Below, piece after piece: positions 17,401-26,945 of a stretch of 58,746 nucleotides of DNA. Each line of letters opens with the position of its first letter. Within the stretch, counting starts at the first letter, position 1. The position numbers and the translations under genes are program-made. Source of the stretch: Flavobacteriales bacterium (GTDB lineage: Bacteria; Bacteroidota; Bacteroidia; Flavobacteriales_F; PHOS-HE28); assembly GCA_020635715.1 (NCBI GenBank), contig JACJZG010000019.1, positions 1 through 58,746 of the forward strand. Reading direction: 5' to 3'. The notes below the pieces were generated by a model. The model was not told the origin of the DNA. It did no database searches and saw only the letters and a list, made by a program, of their open reading frames with translations.

Positions 17401-17606
17401 ACGGCTCGATCGAGACGGCCTGCAGCGCGGCCTGCGGCACGGGCGCCATCGTCTTCGGCGACCTGAACGACAAGAAGAGCATGGTGCGTGGCCTGGCGGA
17501 CAGCGACCGCAGCTACCACATGCTGGAGGAGATCGGTGTGAAACCCAACGTGAACTACCTGGTGAAGGTGCGCAACACCGAAGAGGCTGCCGCACACCAC
17601 GCCTGA
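14412..17606 (+). CDS. actB: Alternative complex III iron-sulfur subunit ActB
   Basis: A 1064-aa fusion of a molybdopterin-oxidoreductase-like domain (no Mo cofactor expected in ACIII) with a ferredoxin-like domain. The N-terminus carries a twin-arginine motif RRDFLK (residues 50-55) followed by 'SLGAASLAAC', so Cys69 is a lipobox cysteine; lipid anchoring of ActB has been reported for a Bacteroidota ACIII. The C-terminal third has four Cys clusters: 'GCIGCGACITACNSENN' (about residue 806), 'CQHCNHAPCETVCPVAAT', 'CIGTRYCANNCPYKVRRFNW' and 'CSMCVQQIQ'. This is the arrangement for three [4Fe-4S] and one [3Fe-4S] cluster. Its role is electron transfer between the quinol site and the hemes. Confidence 0.94.
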   Translation: MSSTKRYWKDLGELHQDPASLEGRGNEFPQDLAIDQVLGDASITGASTGRRDFLKFLGFSLGAASLAACETPVIKSIPYVNKPEDITPGVANWYASTFYDGDDYASILVKTREGRPIHVKGNPRFGINRNPALAKGSINARMNSSVLSLYDSARLTGPVAKGSETPATWADADKAIAAGLAAAAGKRMVLLSNTIISPSTQAAITALKGKYPTLEHVQYDTISYSGVTNANLKSFGKRVFPSYDFTKADVIVSVDADFLSSWGSTSETTWQYASRRNPDMPMNRHFQFEARMSLTGANADVRVPVKVSELAKAVVALHGHISGNPAGADAAMLKATEGAAKALMAAKGRSVVVAGSNNEGVQVLVNSINSMLGNYGSTIDLDAHTHFKQGDDAAVAQLVKDMNAGTVGALLIAGVNPAYSLPNAAEFKSGLAKVGMSVSFSGYADETASLCSWITPDHHYLESWNDFHPKVGQYALGQPAIRPLFDTRQWQESLLTWSGSTTSYHDHIRSVWEANLGSRGLVGSFGDTWNMAVHDGVLTAPVAPSTAPAVFAGDVAAATAAAAKASSGAGSFELSLYTTEAIGSGQHANNPWLQEMPDPLTKITWDNYVCMSPADVKELGLNMYLGEKAPASVVVVKVGDREISLPVVPTPGQKQGTIAIALGYGRGENGEQVGRAACVTNHNGELKPVGRNVYPFTSLVDGLVSYEALNVTVTPSGTTYPVAITQTHLTDMDRHSVVKETSIATYKAGDKSAYNHAHELGVHEDVNGDGVIDARDRKPVAEFDLWQEHPVEGVGHRWGLSIDLNGCIGCGACITACNSENNIPVVGKDEVRRSREMHWLRVDRYFSSDMTKERAKEEGLGKIDMYLQMEVPEESPTVMFMPVMCQHCNHAPCETVCPVAATTHSLEGLNQMAYNRCIGTRYCANNCPYKVRRFNWFNYVTEKFGEVNPAWDDLGRMVLNPDVVVRGRGVIEKCSMCVQQIQAGKLAAKKAGTPVKDGSIETACSAACGTGAIVFGDLNDKKSMVRGLADSDRSYHMLEEIGVKPNVNYLVKVRNTEEAAAHHA

Positions 17607-17622
17607 GCAACGATAGGACCCT

Positions 17623-19011
<1,389 letters not shown>

Positions 19012-19016
19012 GCACC

Positions 19017-19550
19017 ATGGCGAACAAGGTCATCTACGCCGTTTACGAGGATCCCGAACTGCTGAAGGACGGGGCGCGCAAGCTGGTGTCCCATGGCGTC
19101 AAGGTGAAGGACACCTGGTCGCCCTTCCCGATCCACGGCATCGATCCCATCATCGGGGTGAAGCGCACCCGCCTGGCCATCGCGGCCTTCATGTTCGGCA
19201 TCACGGGCACCTGTCTGGCGCTGCTGGGCATCTGGTACATGAACATCTTCGACTGGCCGATGAACATCGGGGGCAAGCCGAGCCAGGCCATGTACAAGAA
19301 CCTGCCGGCCTTCATTCCGGTCACCTTCGAGTTCACCGTGCTGTGCGCCGCGCATGGCATGTCCATCACCTACCTGATCCGCAACAAGACCCTGCCCGGC
19401 ATGCCGGCCCGCAACCCGGACCCGCGCAGCACGGACGACAAGTTCATCATCGAAGTGCGCACCGCTGACAACCACGGCCACAGCGCCGAGGCCATCACCA
19501 GCTTGTTGCGCGAGACCCCGGTGTTCGAGATCAACGAACGCCAGTACTGA
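19017..19550 (+). CDS. actD: Alternative complex III subunit ActD (DUF3341)
   Basis: This 177-aa protein has an N-terminal cytosolic domain ('KVIYAVYEDPELLKDGARKL...DTWSPFPIHGID', the DUF3341 start), two membrane helices (about 58-80 and 99-119) and a cytosolic tail. ActD is a structural subunit on the inner face of ACIII, next to ActC. It overlaps nothing but sits 5 bp after actC and 3 bp before actE, firmly in the operon. Confidence 0.92.
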   Translation: MANKVIYAVYEDPELLKDGARKLVSHGVKVKDTWSPFPIHGIDPIIGVKRTRLAIAAFMFGITGTCLALLGIWYMNIFDWPMNIGGKPSQAMYKNLPAFIPVTFEFTVLCAAHGMSITYLIRNKTLPGMPARNPDPRSTDDKFIIEVRTADNHGHSAEAITSLLRETPVFEINERQY

Positions 19551-19553
19551 GCC

Positions 19554-20231
19554 ATGAGCACGATCCAACGGAACCCGGTCATGACCCTCGGCGCCCTGTC
19601 GCTGATGGTAGTGGGCATGGCCTCCTGTGGTGGCGACCCCAACAGCCCCGGTGTGGAGTACATGCCGGACATGTACCGCAGCCCGGCCGTGGAGGCCTAT
19701 GTGGACTACGGTCAGGACCCTTACTACTTCACGGAGGACAAGGCTCGCGCGCAACGTGAGCGGCCCAGCGCGATGCTGCCCCCGGCGGGCACCATCGCCT
19801 TCGCCGAGGATGCATCCAAGGCAGCTTACAGCATGCCTTACCCGTACGCCAACGACAACGATGGCTACGAGGCGGCCGGTCTGGAGCTGCGCAGTCCCAT
19901 CGCGATGACGGAGGCCACCGTGGAGCAGGGCAAGGAGCTCTATGTCCGTTTCTGCGATCACTGCCACGGCGACAAGGGTGATGGCGATGGTCCGGTGGTG
20001 AACAACGGCGGGCACCCGCCTCCCGGTGCCTATTCCGGTGCGTTGAAGGACCTGCCGGAAGGCAAGATCTTCCACGTGATCACCTACGGCAAGGGCATGA
20101 TGGGCTCCCACGCCTCGCAGTTGAACAAGGAGGAACGCTGGCTGGTGGTGCAGTACGTGAAGTACCTGCAGAACGGCGGCAAGATGACGCGGGATGGGGT
20201 GGTGGCGTCTACGACCCCGGCAGCGAACTGA
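19554..20231 (+). CDS. actE: Alternative complex III monoheme cytochrome ActE, lipoprotein
   Basis: This 225-aa protein has a hydrophobic N-terminus ending in a lipobox-like 'MVVGMASCGGD', predicting a lipid-anchored periplasmic protein. A single heme motif CDHCH (about residue 132) lies in a class-I cytochrome c domain, with the distal Met likely in 'GKGMMGSHASQL'. ActE is expected to pass electrons from ActA toward the oxidase. It lies 3 bp after actD and 26 bp before actF. Confidence 0.92.
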   Translation: MSTIQRNPVMTLGALSLMVVGMASCGGDPNSPGVEYMPDMYRSPAVEAYVDYGQDPYYFTEDKARAQRERPSAMLPPAGTIAFAEDASKAAYSMPYPYANDNDGYEAAGLELRSPIAMTEATVEQGKELYVRFCDHCHGDKGDGDGPVVNNGGHPPPGAYSGALKDLPEGKIFHVITYGKGMMGSHASQLNKEERWLVVQYVKYLQNGGKMTRDGVVASTTPAAN

Positions 20232-20257
20232 ACCAGGACGACAACGGTAAAGCAGCG

Positions 20258-21523
20258 ATGAACTTCACCATTAGCAATCGGGCACGCAGCATCTCCCTCG
20301 GATTGATCATCCTGGGCGCAGTGGCCGCCGTGGTCGGCATCCTTGGCGATCATACCGATCACCACCAACGCACCTGGGCCTCTCTGTTGGTGAACGGCTT
20401 CTTCTTCTTCGGTATCGGCCTGGGCGCACTGTTCTTCTTCGCCCTGCAGAATGCCACCGAGACCGCATGGAGCGTGATGGTGAAGCGGGTGTTCGAGGGC
20501 CTGTTCAGCTACCTGAAGTGGGGCTGGATCCCGTTGGTGATCGTCTTCATCGGCGGCAGCCTGCACCTGAACCACGTGTACCATTGGATGGACCACAGCC
20601 TCTACCATCCGTACGTGGTCGGCGAAGGCCACGAAGCGCACTTCGTGGATGAAGCCGTGCAGGGGGCGGTGGCCAACCCGAACTACGACAGCATCATGGC
20701 GGGCAAGAAGGCCTTCCTGAACATCCCCTTCTTCTGGATCCGCACCATCGCCTACATCGCCACCTTCGTGTTCTTTGCCGGTTGGTTCCGGAAGCAGAGC
20801 CTGCAGATGGACAAGGAGTCGGGCGAGAGCCTGGTGAAGCGCATGCTGCTCAACTACAAGCGGAGCGCGCTCTTCCTGGTGTTCTTCGCGGTCTTCAGCA
20901 GCACCCTGGCCTGGGACTGGATCATGAGCATCGATGCGCACTGGTTCAGCACCCTCTTCGGTTGGTACACCTTCGCCGGCATGTGGGTGAGCGCGATGAT
21001 CTCGGCGGTGATCCTGGTGCTCTACCTGAAGCGCAAGGGCTACCTGCCGCAGGTGAACAACAGCCACATCCACGACATGGGCAAGTGGGTGTTCGCCATC
21101 AGCTTCCTGTGGACCTACCTCTACTTCTCCCAGTTCATGCTGATCTGGTATGCGAACATCCCCGAGGAGGTGACGTACTTCCAACAGCGGATCGACCACC
21201 ACCCGGCGCTCATGTGGGGCACCTTCTTCATCAACTTCGCCGTACCCATGGTGATCCTGATGAGCCGTGACGCCAAGCGCAACCCACGTTTCCTGATCGG
21301 TGTGGGCAGTGTTATCTTCATCGGCCACTGGTTGGACGTGAACATGATGGTGATGCCCGGCAGCCTGGGGCACCACTTCCACGGCATCGGGCTCCTGGAG
21401 GTGGGCATGTTCCTGGCTTTCCTGGGCCTCTTCATCAACACGGTGCTGCGTGCGCTCACGAAGGCTCCGCTCACCGTGGTGAACCACCCCTACCTAGACG
21501 AAAGCGTACATCACCAGATCTGA
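20258..21523 (+). CDS. actF: Alternative complex III membrane subunit ActF (NrfD-like)
   Basis: This 421-aa polytopic protein has about ten helices and is a diverged second NrfD-like subunit. Features include 'LLVNGFFFFGIGLGALFFFALQNATETAWS' (about residues 43-72) and 'STLAWDWIMSIDAHWFSTLFGWYTFAGMW' (about 210-238). ActF is paired with ActC in the membrane part of ACIII and is thought to be important for coupling. Its TGA (21521-21523) overlaps the ATG of the next small ORF (TGATG). Confidence 0.93.
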   Translation: MNFTISNRARSISLGLIILGAVAAVVGILGDHTDHHQRTWASLLVNGFFFFGIGLGALFFFALQNATETAWSVMVKRVFEGLFSYLKWGWIPLVIVFIGGSLHLNHVYHWMDHSLYHPYVVGEGHEAHFVDEAVQGAVANPNYDSIMAGKKAFLNIPFFWIRTIAYIATFVFFAGWFRKQSLQMDKESGESLVKRMLLNYKRSALFLVFFAVFSSTLAWDWIMSIDAHWFSTLFGWYTFAGMWVSAMISAVILVLYLKRKGYLPQVNNSHIHDMGKWVFAISFLWTYLYFSQFMLIWYANIPEEVTYFQQRIDHHPALMWGTFFINFAVPMVILMSRDAKRNPRFLIGVGSVIFIGHWLDVNMMVMPGSLGHHFHGIGLLEVGMFLAFLGLFINTVLRALTKAPLTVVNHPYLDESVHHQI

Positions 21524-21678
21524 TGCTGGACCTGCTCCCATACCTGATCGCTGCGGTGGCCGCCTGGGCCGGGCTGCAGGTATGGCAGGTGCGCCGCCTC
21601 ACGATGCGCTACGAACAGCTCCGTTGCCGCAACATTGAACAAGACAGCCCGGAAGGGTTGATATCGAACGACCGATGA
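21523..21678 (+). CDS. 51-aa single-helix membrane protein between actF and coxB
   Basis: MLDLLPYLIAAVAAWAGLQV forms one membrane helix, followed by a positively charged stretch (WQVRRLTMRYEQLR) and a polar tail. This gives an outside-N, inside-C topology by the positive-inside rule. The ORF starts inside the actF stop (TGATG, 21521-21525) and stops inside the coxB start (ATGA, 21675-21678), filling the gap exactly. Such double overlap would be unlikely by chance. Rhodothermus marinus ACIII has a small membrane subunit, ActG, encoded after actF; this ORF has the same position. Whether it is homologous or an oxidase-side helix cannot be told from the sequence. It is too short for routine gene callers. 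Confidence 0.6.
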   Translation: MLDLLPYLIAAVAAWAGLQVWQVRRLTMRYEQLRCRNIEQDSPEGLISNDR

Positions 21679-22940
21679 CCAAGTTGTTGATCCTGATCGT
21701 CGTGGTGCTGGGCATCCTTGCGGTGGCGCAGCTCGCCCGCGTGTACGAACTCACCTCGAAGTTGCGGGGCAAGCGGGAGGAGGACATCTCCGAAGGGGAC
21801 AACCGCTTCAATGCCCGCATGATGTGGCTGTTCCTGCCCGTGTACTTCGGCTTCTTCATCTGGCTGGTATCCGCCTACGGCGACAAGATGCTGCCGGTGG
21901 CGGCCAGCGAACATGGCGCCGCGACCGATGCCCTGCTCAACTTCAACTGGTGGATCCTGATCATCGTGTTCGTCCTCACCAACGTGCTCCTCTTCTGGTT
22001 CGCTGGCAAGTATGTGTACAGCAAGGACCGTCGAGCCTTCTGGCAGCCGCACAACAACAAGTTGGAACTGCTCTGGACCGTGGTGCCGGCAGCGGTGCTT
22101 GCGGTGATCATCATCTATGGATTGAACACCTGGGCCGACATCACCTCACCCGCGTCCCCCGATGCAGTGAAGGTGGAGCTCTACGCCCGCCAGTTCGACT
22201 GGACCGCCCGTTATCCCGGCGAGGACGGTGAGCTCGGCGCGACCGATGTCCGGTTGATCAACGGCACCAACCCGCTTGGCATCGTCACCCGGGAGAGCAT
22301 TGATACGCGGTTGGCGGAGATGGATGCGGAGATCGCCTCTGGAGACAGCCTGCTGGCCCATGCGGTGCTTTCCGCAACGAAACACGAGGAGCTCACCGAA
22401 CAGGTGGCCAGACTGCGCCGCCACAAGCAGCGGGTGATCAACCTGCGCACGGTGATGGAGCATGACATCGCGGAGAAGGGTGTTGCCAGCCCTTACCTGC
22501 ACGGTGCGGATGATGTGGTGATCAAGGAGTTCCACCTGCCGGTGCACCAGGAGGTGAAGGTGATGATCCGCAGCCAGGACGTGATCCACAGCGCCTACAT
22601 CCCGCACCTGCGCGCCCAGATGAACGCGGTTCCGGGCATGACCACCACCATCAAAATGACCCCGACGATCACCACGGACAGCATGCGGATGGTGATGAAG
22701 AACGATGCATTCGACTTCATCCTCCTGTGCAACAAGATCTGTGGCGCATCACACTACAACATGCAGATGCCGCTGGTGGTGACCGATGCCGCTGCGCACG
22801 AGGCATGGTATGCCGAGGCGATGAAGAAACCGTTCCAGGCGCCGCCCGCCGCTCCTGAGCCACCTGTCGTACCGGCCACGGATAGCACGGCTACTCCGGT
22901 CATGACGAACACGGTGGCTGAAGCTCAGGCGACGCACTGA
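21675..22940 (+). CDS. coxB: Cytochrome c oxidase subunit II (CuA subunit)
   Basis: This 421-aa protein has a hydrophobic N-terminus, two further membrane helices (about 45-65 and 90-115) and a periplasmic cupredoxin domain. The CuA ligand loop reads 'CNKICGASHYNMQM' (Cys, Cys, His, Met in the right spacing), and the upstream His is in 'VIHSAYIPHL'. The canonical aromatic-rich entry (YGxQWYW-like) is represented only loosely by 'ELYARQFDWTARYPG'. A helical, probably coiled-coil insertion of about 65 residues ('RLAEMDAEIASGDSLLA...LRRHKQRVINL') lies between the two halves of the domain. There is no C-terminal cytochrome c domain, so the enzyme is aa3- rather than caa3-type, and ActA/ActE probably donates directly. 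The ATG overlaps the 51-aa ORF. Confidence 0.93.
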   Translation: MTKLLILIVVVLGILAVAQLARVYELTSKLRGKREEDISEGDNRFNARMMWLFLPVYFGFFIWLVSAYGDKMLPVAASEHGAATDALLNFNWWILIIVFVLTNVLLFWFAGKYVYSKDRRAFWQPHNNKLELLWTVVPAAVLAVIIIYGLNTWADITSPASPDAVKVELYARQFDWTARYPGEDGELGATDVRLINGTNPLGIVTRESIDTRLAEMDAEIASGDSLLAHAVLSATKHEELTEQVARLRRHKQRVINLRTVMEHDIAEKGVASPYLHGADDVVIKEFHLPVHQEVKVMIRSQDVIHSAYIPHLRAQMNAVPGMTTTIKMTPTITTDSMRMVMKNDAFDFILLCNKICGASHYNMQMPLVVTDAAAHEAWYAEAMKKPFQAPPAAPEPPVVPATDSTATPVMTNTVAEAQATH

Positions 22941-22951
22941 ACAGAAAGGAA

Positions 22952-24751
22952 TTGACGACCATGGGTGCAACAACCGCACACGCCGCCGGCCACGGGCACG
23001 AGGCGCATCACCACGAGGAGAGCTTCATCTCGAAGTACATCTTCTCGCATGATCACAAGATGATCAGCAAGCAGTTCCTCGTCACCGCCATCTTCATGGC
23101 TTGGGTGGCGGTGATCATGTCGCTGATCTTCCGTCTGCAGCTGGCCTGGCCGGGCGAGGGCTTCGCGTTCACGAACTTCTTCCTGGGTGACAAGTGGGCC
23201 CCGGGTGGAGTCCTCGATCCGAACATGTATCTGGCGCTGGTCACGATCCACGGCACCATCATGGTGTTCTTCGTGCTCACCGGCGGATTGTCGGGGACCT
23301 TCGCGAACCTGTTGATCCCCTTGCAGCTCGGGGCGCGGGACATGGCCAGCGGCTTCATCAACATGCTGAGCTATTGGTTCTTCTTCCTGAGCAGCGTGGT
23401 GATGCTCGCTTCGCTCTTCGTGGAAGGTGGTCCCGCCTCCTCCGGCTGGACGGTTTACCCGCCCTTGAGCGCATTGCCCAAGGCCATTCCCGGATCGGGC
23501 GCGGGCATGACGCTCTGGCTCGTGAGCATGACGCTCTTCATCGCCAGTTCGTTGATGGGCGGCCTGAACTACGTGGTGACGGTCCTCAACCTGCGCACCA
23601 AGGGCATGAAGATGACGCGCATGCCGCTGACCATGTGGGCGATCTTCCTGACGGCGGTGATCGGCATCCTGAGCTTCCCGGTGCTGTTGAGCGCGGCCCT
23701 GCTGTTGCTGCTGGACCGCTCGCTGGGCACCAGCTTCTACCTGAGCGACATCTACATCGCTGGCGAAGCGCTGGACAATACCGGCGGCAGCCCCATCCTG
23801 TTCCAGCATCTGTTCTGGTTCCTTGGGCACCCCGAGGTGTACATCGTGATCCTGCCCGCCTTCGGCATCACCTCGGAGATCATCGCGACCAATGCGCGCA
23901 AGCCCATCTTCGGCTACCGCGCCATGATCGGCTCATTGATCGCCATCGCCTTCCTCAGCTTCATCGTGTGGGGGCACCACATGTTCGTCACCGGCATGAA
24001 CCCCTTCCTCGGCAGCGTGTTCGTGTTCACCACCCTGCTCATCGCCATCCCCTCGGCGGTGAAGGTGTTCAACTACATCACCACCCTGTGGCGCGGCAAC
24101 ATCGTCTTCACCCCGGCCATGCTGTTCAGCACCGGGCTGGTGGCCACCTTCATCGCAGGCGGCCTCACGGGGATCATCCTTGCGGACAGCGCGCTGGACA
24201 TCAACATCCACGACACCTACTTCGTGATCGCCCACTTCCACATCGTGATGGGCATGAGCGCCATCTTCGGCATGTTCGCGGGCATCTATCACTGGTTCCC
24301 GAAGATGTACGGGAAGATGATGAACACCAAGTTGGGCTACGCGCACTTCTGGGTGACCTTCGTGTGCGCCTTCGGGGTCTTCTTCCCGATGCACTTCATC
24401 GGTCTGGCCGGTGCACCTCGTCGCTATTACAGCTACAGCGAATTCCCCATGTTCGACGGTGTGGTGGACCTGAACGTGCTGGTCACGGTCTTCGCCATCA
24501 TCGGTGGCCTGGCCCAGGTGATCTTCACCTACAACTTCTTCTACAGCATCTACCGCGGCCCGAAGGCGGTCCAGAACCCCTGGAAGAGCAATACGCTGGA
24601 GTGGACCACCCCGGTGGAACACATCCACGGCAACTGGCCGGGTCCCATCCCGGTGGTGTACCGCTGGCCCTACGATTACAGCAAGCCTGGCAAGGCGGAG
24701 GACTGGGTGAGCCAGATCACACCGCTGGAGGACGGCGAGGAGGAGCATTGA
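22952..24751 (+). CDS. coxA: Cytochrome c oxidase subunit I
   Basis: This 599-aa protein has twelve expected helices. It carries the heme-copper signature 'WFLGHPEVYIVILPAFG' (His-Tyr cross-link pair, about residue 288), the CuB histidines 'WGHHMFVTG' (about 333) and the heme ligands in 'HDTYFVIAHFHIVMG' (about 420-434). 'PLQLGARDMA' is the usual helix II/III loop. The His-rich N-terminus (HAAGHGHEAHHHEE) is natural to Bacteroidota homologues. It is the last gene of the operon, followed by a strong terminator. Subunits III and IV are not encoded in the window; in this phylum they commonly sit elsewhere. Confidence 0.96.
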   Translation: MTTMGATTAHAAGHGHEAHHHEESFISKYIFSHDHKMISKQFLVTAIFMAWVAVIMSLIFRLQLAWPGEGFAFTNFFLGDKWAPGGVLDPNMYLALVTIHGTIMVFFVLTGGLSGTFANLLIPLQLGARDMASGFINMLSYWFFFLSSVVMLASLFVEGGPASSGWTVYPPLSALPKAIPGSGAGMTLWLVSMTLFIASSLMGGLNYVVTVLNLRTKGMKMTRMPLTMWAIFLTAVIGILSFPVLLSAALLLLLDRSLGTSFYLSDIYIAGEALDNTGGSPILFQHLFWFLGHPEVYIVILPAFGITSEIIATNARKPIFGYRAMIGSLIAIAFLSFIVWGHHMFVTGMNPFLGSVFVFTTLLIAIPSAVKVFNYITTLWRGNIVFTPAMLFSTGLVATFIAGGLTGIILADSALDINIHDTYFVIAHFHIVMGMSAIFGMFAGIYHWFPKMYGKMMNTKLGYAHFWVTFVCAFGVFFPMHFIGLAGAPRRYYSYSEFPMFDGVVDLNVLVTVFAIIGGLAQVIFTYNFFYSIYRGPKAVQNPWKSNTLEWTTPVEHIHGNWPGPIPVVYRWPYDYSKPGKAEDWVSQITPLEDGEEEH

Positions 24752-24782
24752 TCCACTGCTTCCTTGCATCGGCAAGGCATTG

Positions 24783-24812
24783 GAATGTCCGCATCTTTGG
24801 GTGCGGACATTC
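24783..24812 (+). terminator. Terminator of the ACIII-oxidase operon
   Basis: An 11-bp stem, GAATGTCCGCA (24783-24793) and TGCGGACATTC (24802-24812), has an 8-nt loop and is followed by TTGTT. It lies 31 bp after the coxA stop. Confidence 0.7.
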
Positions 24813-24817
24813 TTGTT

Positions 24818-25447
24818 ATGCGGGTCATCGTTCTTCTGTTCATGCTCGGTGTGTTGGGCACCGCGCGCGCGCAGCTGTTGGACAGCATCGCCTTGTTCGC
24901 GCGGGAGCCGGCCCGGCCGATCGTGCGGCTTGACCTGAAGGGTTCCTTCGTGAGCAACCACAACGTGCGGATCGCCGGGATCAAGCTCGGACTGGAGCAT
25001 GCGCGTCGCTTCCAGTACGGTGTGGGCTACAACTTCCTGTTCACGCGTGTGGAGCGGGACCGGTTCATTCCCGGCATCGGAACCAGGTCCTCAAGGCTGC
25101 GGCTCGGGTACTTGAGCGCGTACGTGGACTATGCCTTCTACCAGCGCGGGCCATGGGAGGTGCGGATCCCGGTGCAGGTGGGCGTGGGGCGTGGCTCGAT
25201 CGTGTATGACGACCTTGCCGGTGAGAAGCAGACCCTTTTCCGCAGCGGTCTGATCACCTATGAACCGGGCATGACGGTGCAGTACCGCTTCCTTACCTAT
25301 TTCGGTGTGGGCGCTGGCTGGGGTTTCCGGTTGGTGATGCGTACCCGACACAGCCTGGACGAACGGCTGACGGCGCCGGTCTATATGCTGGGCCTGCGGA
25401 TCTTCTTCGAGGACCTCTATAAGGACTTCGCGCGTGGCAGGGAATGA
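24818..25447 (+). CDS. Outer-membrane beta-barrel-like protein
   Basis: This 209-aa protein has a signal peptide (MRVIVLLFMLGVLGTARAQ). Alternating hydrophobic strands with aromatic girdles follow, such as 'FQYGVGYNFLFTRVERD', 'LRLGYLSAYVDYAFYQRGPWEVRIPVQVGVGRG', 'GMTVQYRFLTYFGVGAGWGFRLVMR' and 'APVYMLGLRIFFEDLY', typical of an eight-stranded barrel. The in-frame Met at 24764 would overlap the coxA terminator and displace the signal peptide; 24818 is preferred. It begins right after that terminator, so it either has its own promoter or depends on readthrough. The specific function is unknown. Confidence 0.7.
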   Translation: MRVIVLLFMLGVLGTARAQLLDSIALFAREPARPIVRLDLKGSFVSNHNVRIAGIKLGLEHARRFQYGVGYNFLFTRVERDRFIPGIGTRSSRLRLGYLSAYVDYAFYQRGPWEVRIPVQVGVGRGSIVYDDLAGEKQTLFRSGLITYEPGMTVQYRFLTYFGVGAGWGFRLVMRTRHSLDERLTAPVYMLGLRIFFEDLYKDFARGRE

Positions 25448-25470
25448 TGAGCCCGGCATCGCCTCCCGGT

Positions 25471-25478
25471 TACCTTTG
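25471..25478 (+). promoter_or_regulatory. Predicted leaderless promoter box of ruvB
   Basis: TACCTTTG is an exact TAnnTTTG match ending 5 nt before the ruvB ATG at 25484, so transcription should start at or beside the A of the start codon. Confidence 0.5.
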
Positions 25479-25483
25479 AGCAC

Positions 25484-26509
25484 ATGTCCGACGGCTTCGA
25501 TGTAAGGAACGAGCAGCGCTCCGCCTCCGACAAGGAGATGGAGCAGGTGCTCCGTCCTCGGAAGTTCGGTGAGTTCGCGGGGCAGAAGGCCGTGACGGAC
25601 AACCTCAAGGTCTTCGTGCAGGCGGCGAAGCAACGCGGCGAGGCCTTGGACCACGTGCTGCTGCATGGCCCGCCCGGCCTTGGCAAGACCACCCTGGCCA
25701 ACATCGTGGCGCAGGAAATGGGCGTGGGCATCCGCATCACCAGCGGTCCGGTGCTTGACAAGCCCGCCGACCTGGCCGGCCTGCTCACGAACCTGGAGCC
25801 GCACGACGTCCTCTTCATTGACGAGATCCACCGGCTGACGCCCGTGATCGAGGAGTACCTCTACAGCGCGATGGAGGACTACCGGATCGACCTCGTGATC
25901 GACGCCGGGCCCAACGCGCGTACCGTGCAGATCGCGTTGAACCCCTTCACGCTGGTGGGTGCCACCACACGAAGTGGCCTCCTTACGGCACCGTTGCGCG
26001 CGCGTTTCGGGATCAATAGCCGCCTGGACTACTATGACGCGGCCACGCTCCAGGGCATCATCCAACGCAGCGCAGGCCTGCTGAACGTGCCGATCGCCGA
26101 TGAAGCAGCGGAGGAGATCGCGCGGCGGAGCAGAGGTACCCCGCGCATCGCCAATGCGCTCCTGCGACGTGTGCGCGACTTCGCCCAGATCCAGGGCGAT
26201 GGAACGATCGACCTCGGCATCGCCCAGTACGCGCTCAAGGCCCTGAACGTGGATGCGCACGGGCTCGACGAGATGGACAACCGGATCCTAGGAGCCATCA
26301 TCGACAAGTTCAGTGGCGGGCCGGTGGGCCTCAATACGGTGGCCACGGCGGTGGGCGAGGAGGCCGGCACGATCGAGGAGGTGTATGAACCCTTCCTGAT
26401 CATGGAGGGTTACCTGCAGCGGACTCCGCGCGGCAGGCAGGCCACGGAGCGGGCCTACAAGCACTTGGGACGGGTGCCGAGCGTGAAGCGGGGGAGCTTG
26501 TTCGAGTAG
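25484..26509 (+). CDS. ruvB: Holliday junction branch migration helicase RuvB
   Basis: This 341-aa AAA+ motor has Walker A 'HGPPGLGKTTLAN' (about residues 62-74), Walker B 'DVLFIDEIHRL' (about 110), sensor 1 'VGATTRSGLL', the arginine finger region 'PLRARFGI', and the C-terminal winged helix ('NTVATAVGEEAGTIEEVYEPFLIMEGYLQRTPRGRQAT'). RuvB hexamers pump DNA through the RuvA-bound junction during recombination and repair. It stands alone here without ruvA or ruvC, as is common in Bacteroidota. Family length is typical. Confidence 0.97.
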   Translation: MSDGFDVRNEQRSASDKEMEQVLRPRKFGEFAGQKAVTDNLKVFVQAAKQRGEALDHVLLHGPPGLGKTTLANIVAQEMGVGIRITSGPVLDKPADLAGLLTNLEPHDVLFIDEIHRLTPVIEEYLYSAMEDYRIDLVIDAGPNARTVQIALNPFTLVGATTRSGLLTAPLRARFGINSRLDYYDAATLQGIIQRSAGLLNVPIADEAAEEIARRSRGTPRIANALLRRVRDFAQIQGDGTIDLGIAQYALKALNVDAHGLDEMDNRILGAIIDKFSGGPVGLNTVATAVGEEAGTIEEVYEPFLIMEGYLQRTPRGRQATERAYKHLGRVPSVKRGSLFE

Positions 26510-26591
26510 TGTTAGCGCACTACCAAACCTGAAATTTCGAGCGAAGGACCCGACCTGGTGACGTTACGGGCAAGCAGGCACCGTAGACCAG

Positions 26592-26945
26592 TCAAGCGGC
26601 TTCGCGGCGCTTGGCTACATCGGCTACGAGCGCTTCCATCTCTTTGAGGGAGAGCCCCTGAAGCAGGGCGTGGATACCCTCCACGGCCTTGGGTTTGGCA
26701 AGGAATGCGAGCTTATCCACTCCGGTGAAGGTAGTGTTGGGGGCAGGCTCGTAATCGAGGAGGTCGTATGGCTCGCAGGCGAAGAGGCGGCAGAGGCGTT
26801 CGAGATGAGCGAGATCGAGACGCTTGGTGCGCCCGGCCAAGAGGTCTTTGGCGGTCTGAGGCGTGAAGCCGTTCTTAACGAGGAAGGAATAGGGGCGTTG
26901 AATGCCCATGATGGCGGCGATGCGGGGGAGGTTGAGGGTGATCAT
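26592..26945 (-). CDS. XRE-type helix-turn-helix regulator
   Basis: This 117-aa protein has an N-terminal Cro/C1-type HTH (residues about 4-62: 'LNLPRIAAIMGIQRPYSFLVKNGFTPQTAKDLLAGRTKRLDLAHLERLCRLFACEPYDLLDYEP'), in which 'TPQTAKDLLAGRTKRLDLAHLERL' covers the turn and recognition helix. The C-terminal helical region ('IHALLQGLSLKEMEALVADVAKRREAA') may dimerise. It is transcribed divergently from the Tc toxin locus across an 842-bp gap and is the nearest regulator to it. Control of the toxin is possible but unproven. Confidence 0.78.
   Translation of the reverse strand: MITLNLPRIAAIMGIQRPYSFLVKNGFTPQTAKDLLAGRTKRLDLAHLERLCRLFACEPYDLLDYEPAPNTTFTGVDKLAFLAKPKAVEGIHALLQGLSLKEMEALVADVAKRREAA

Noticed and set aside
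23194..24933. 579-codon plus-strand frame overlapping coxA
   Set aside because: It is the +1 shadow of coxA, rich in Arg, His and Pro, without any recognisable motif.
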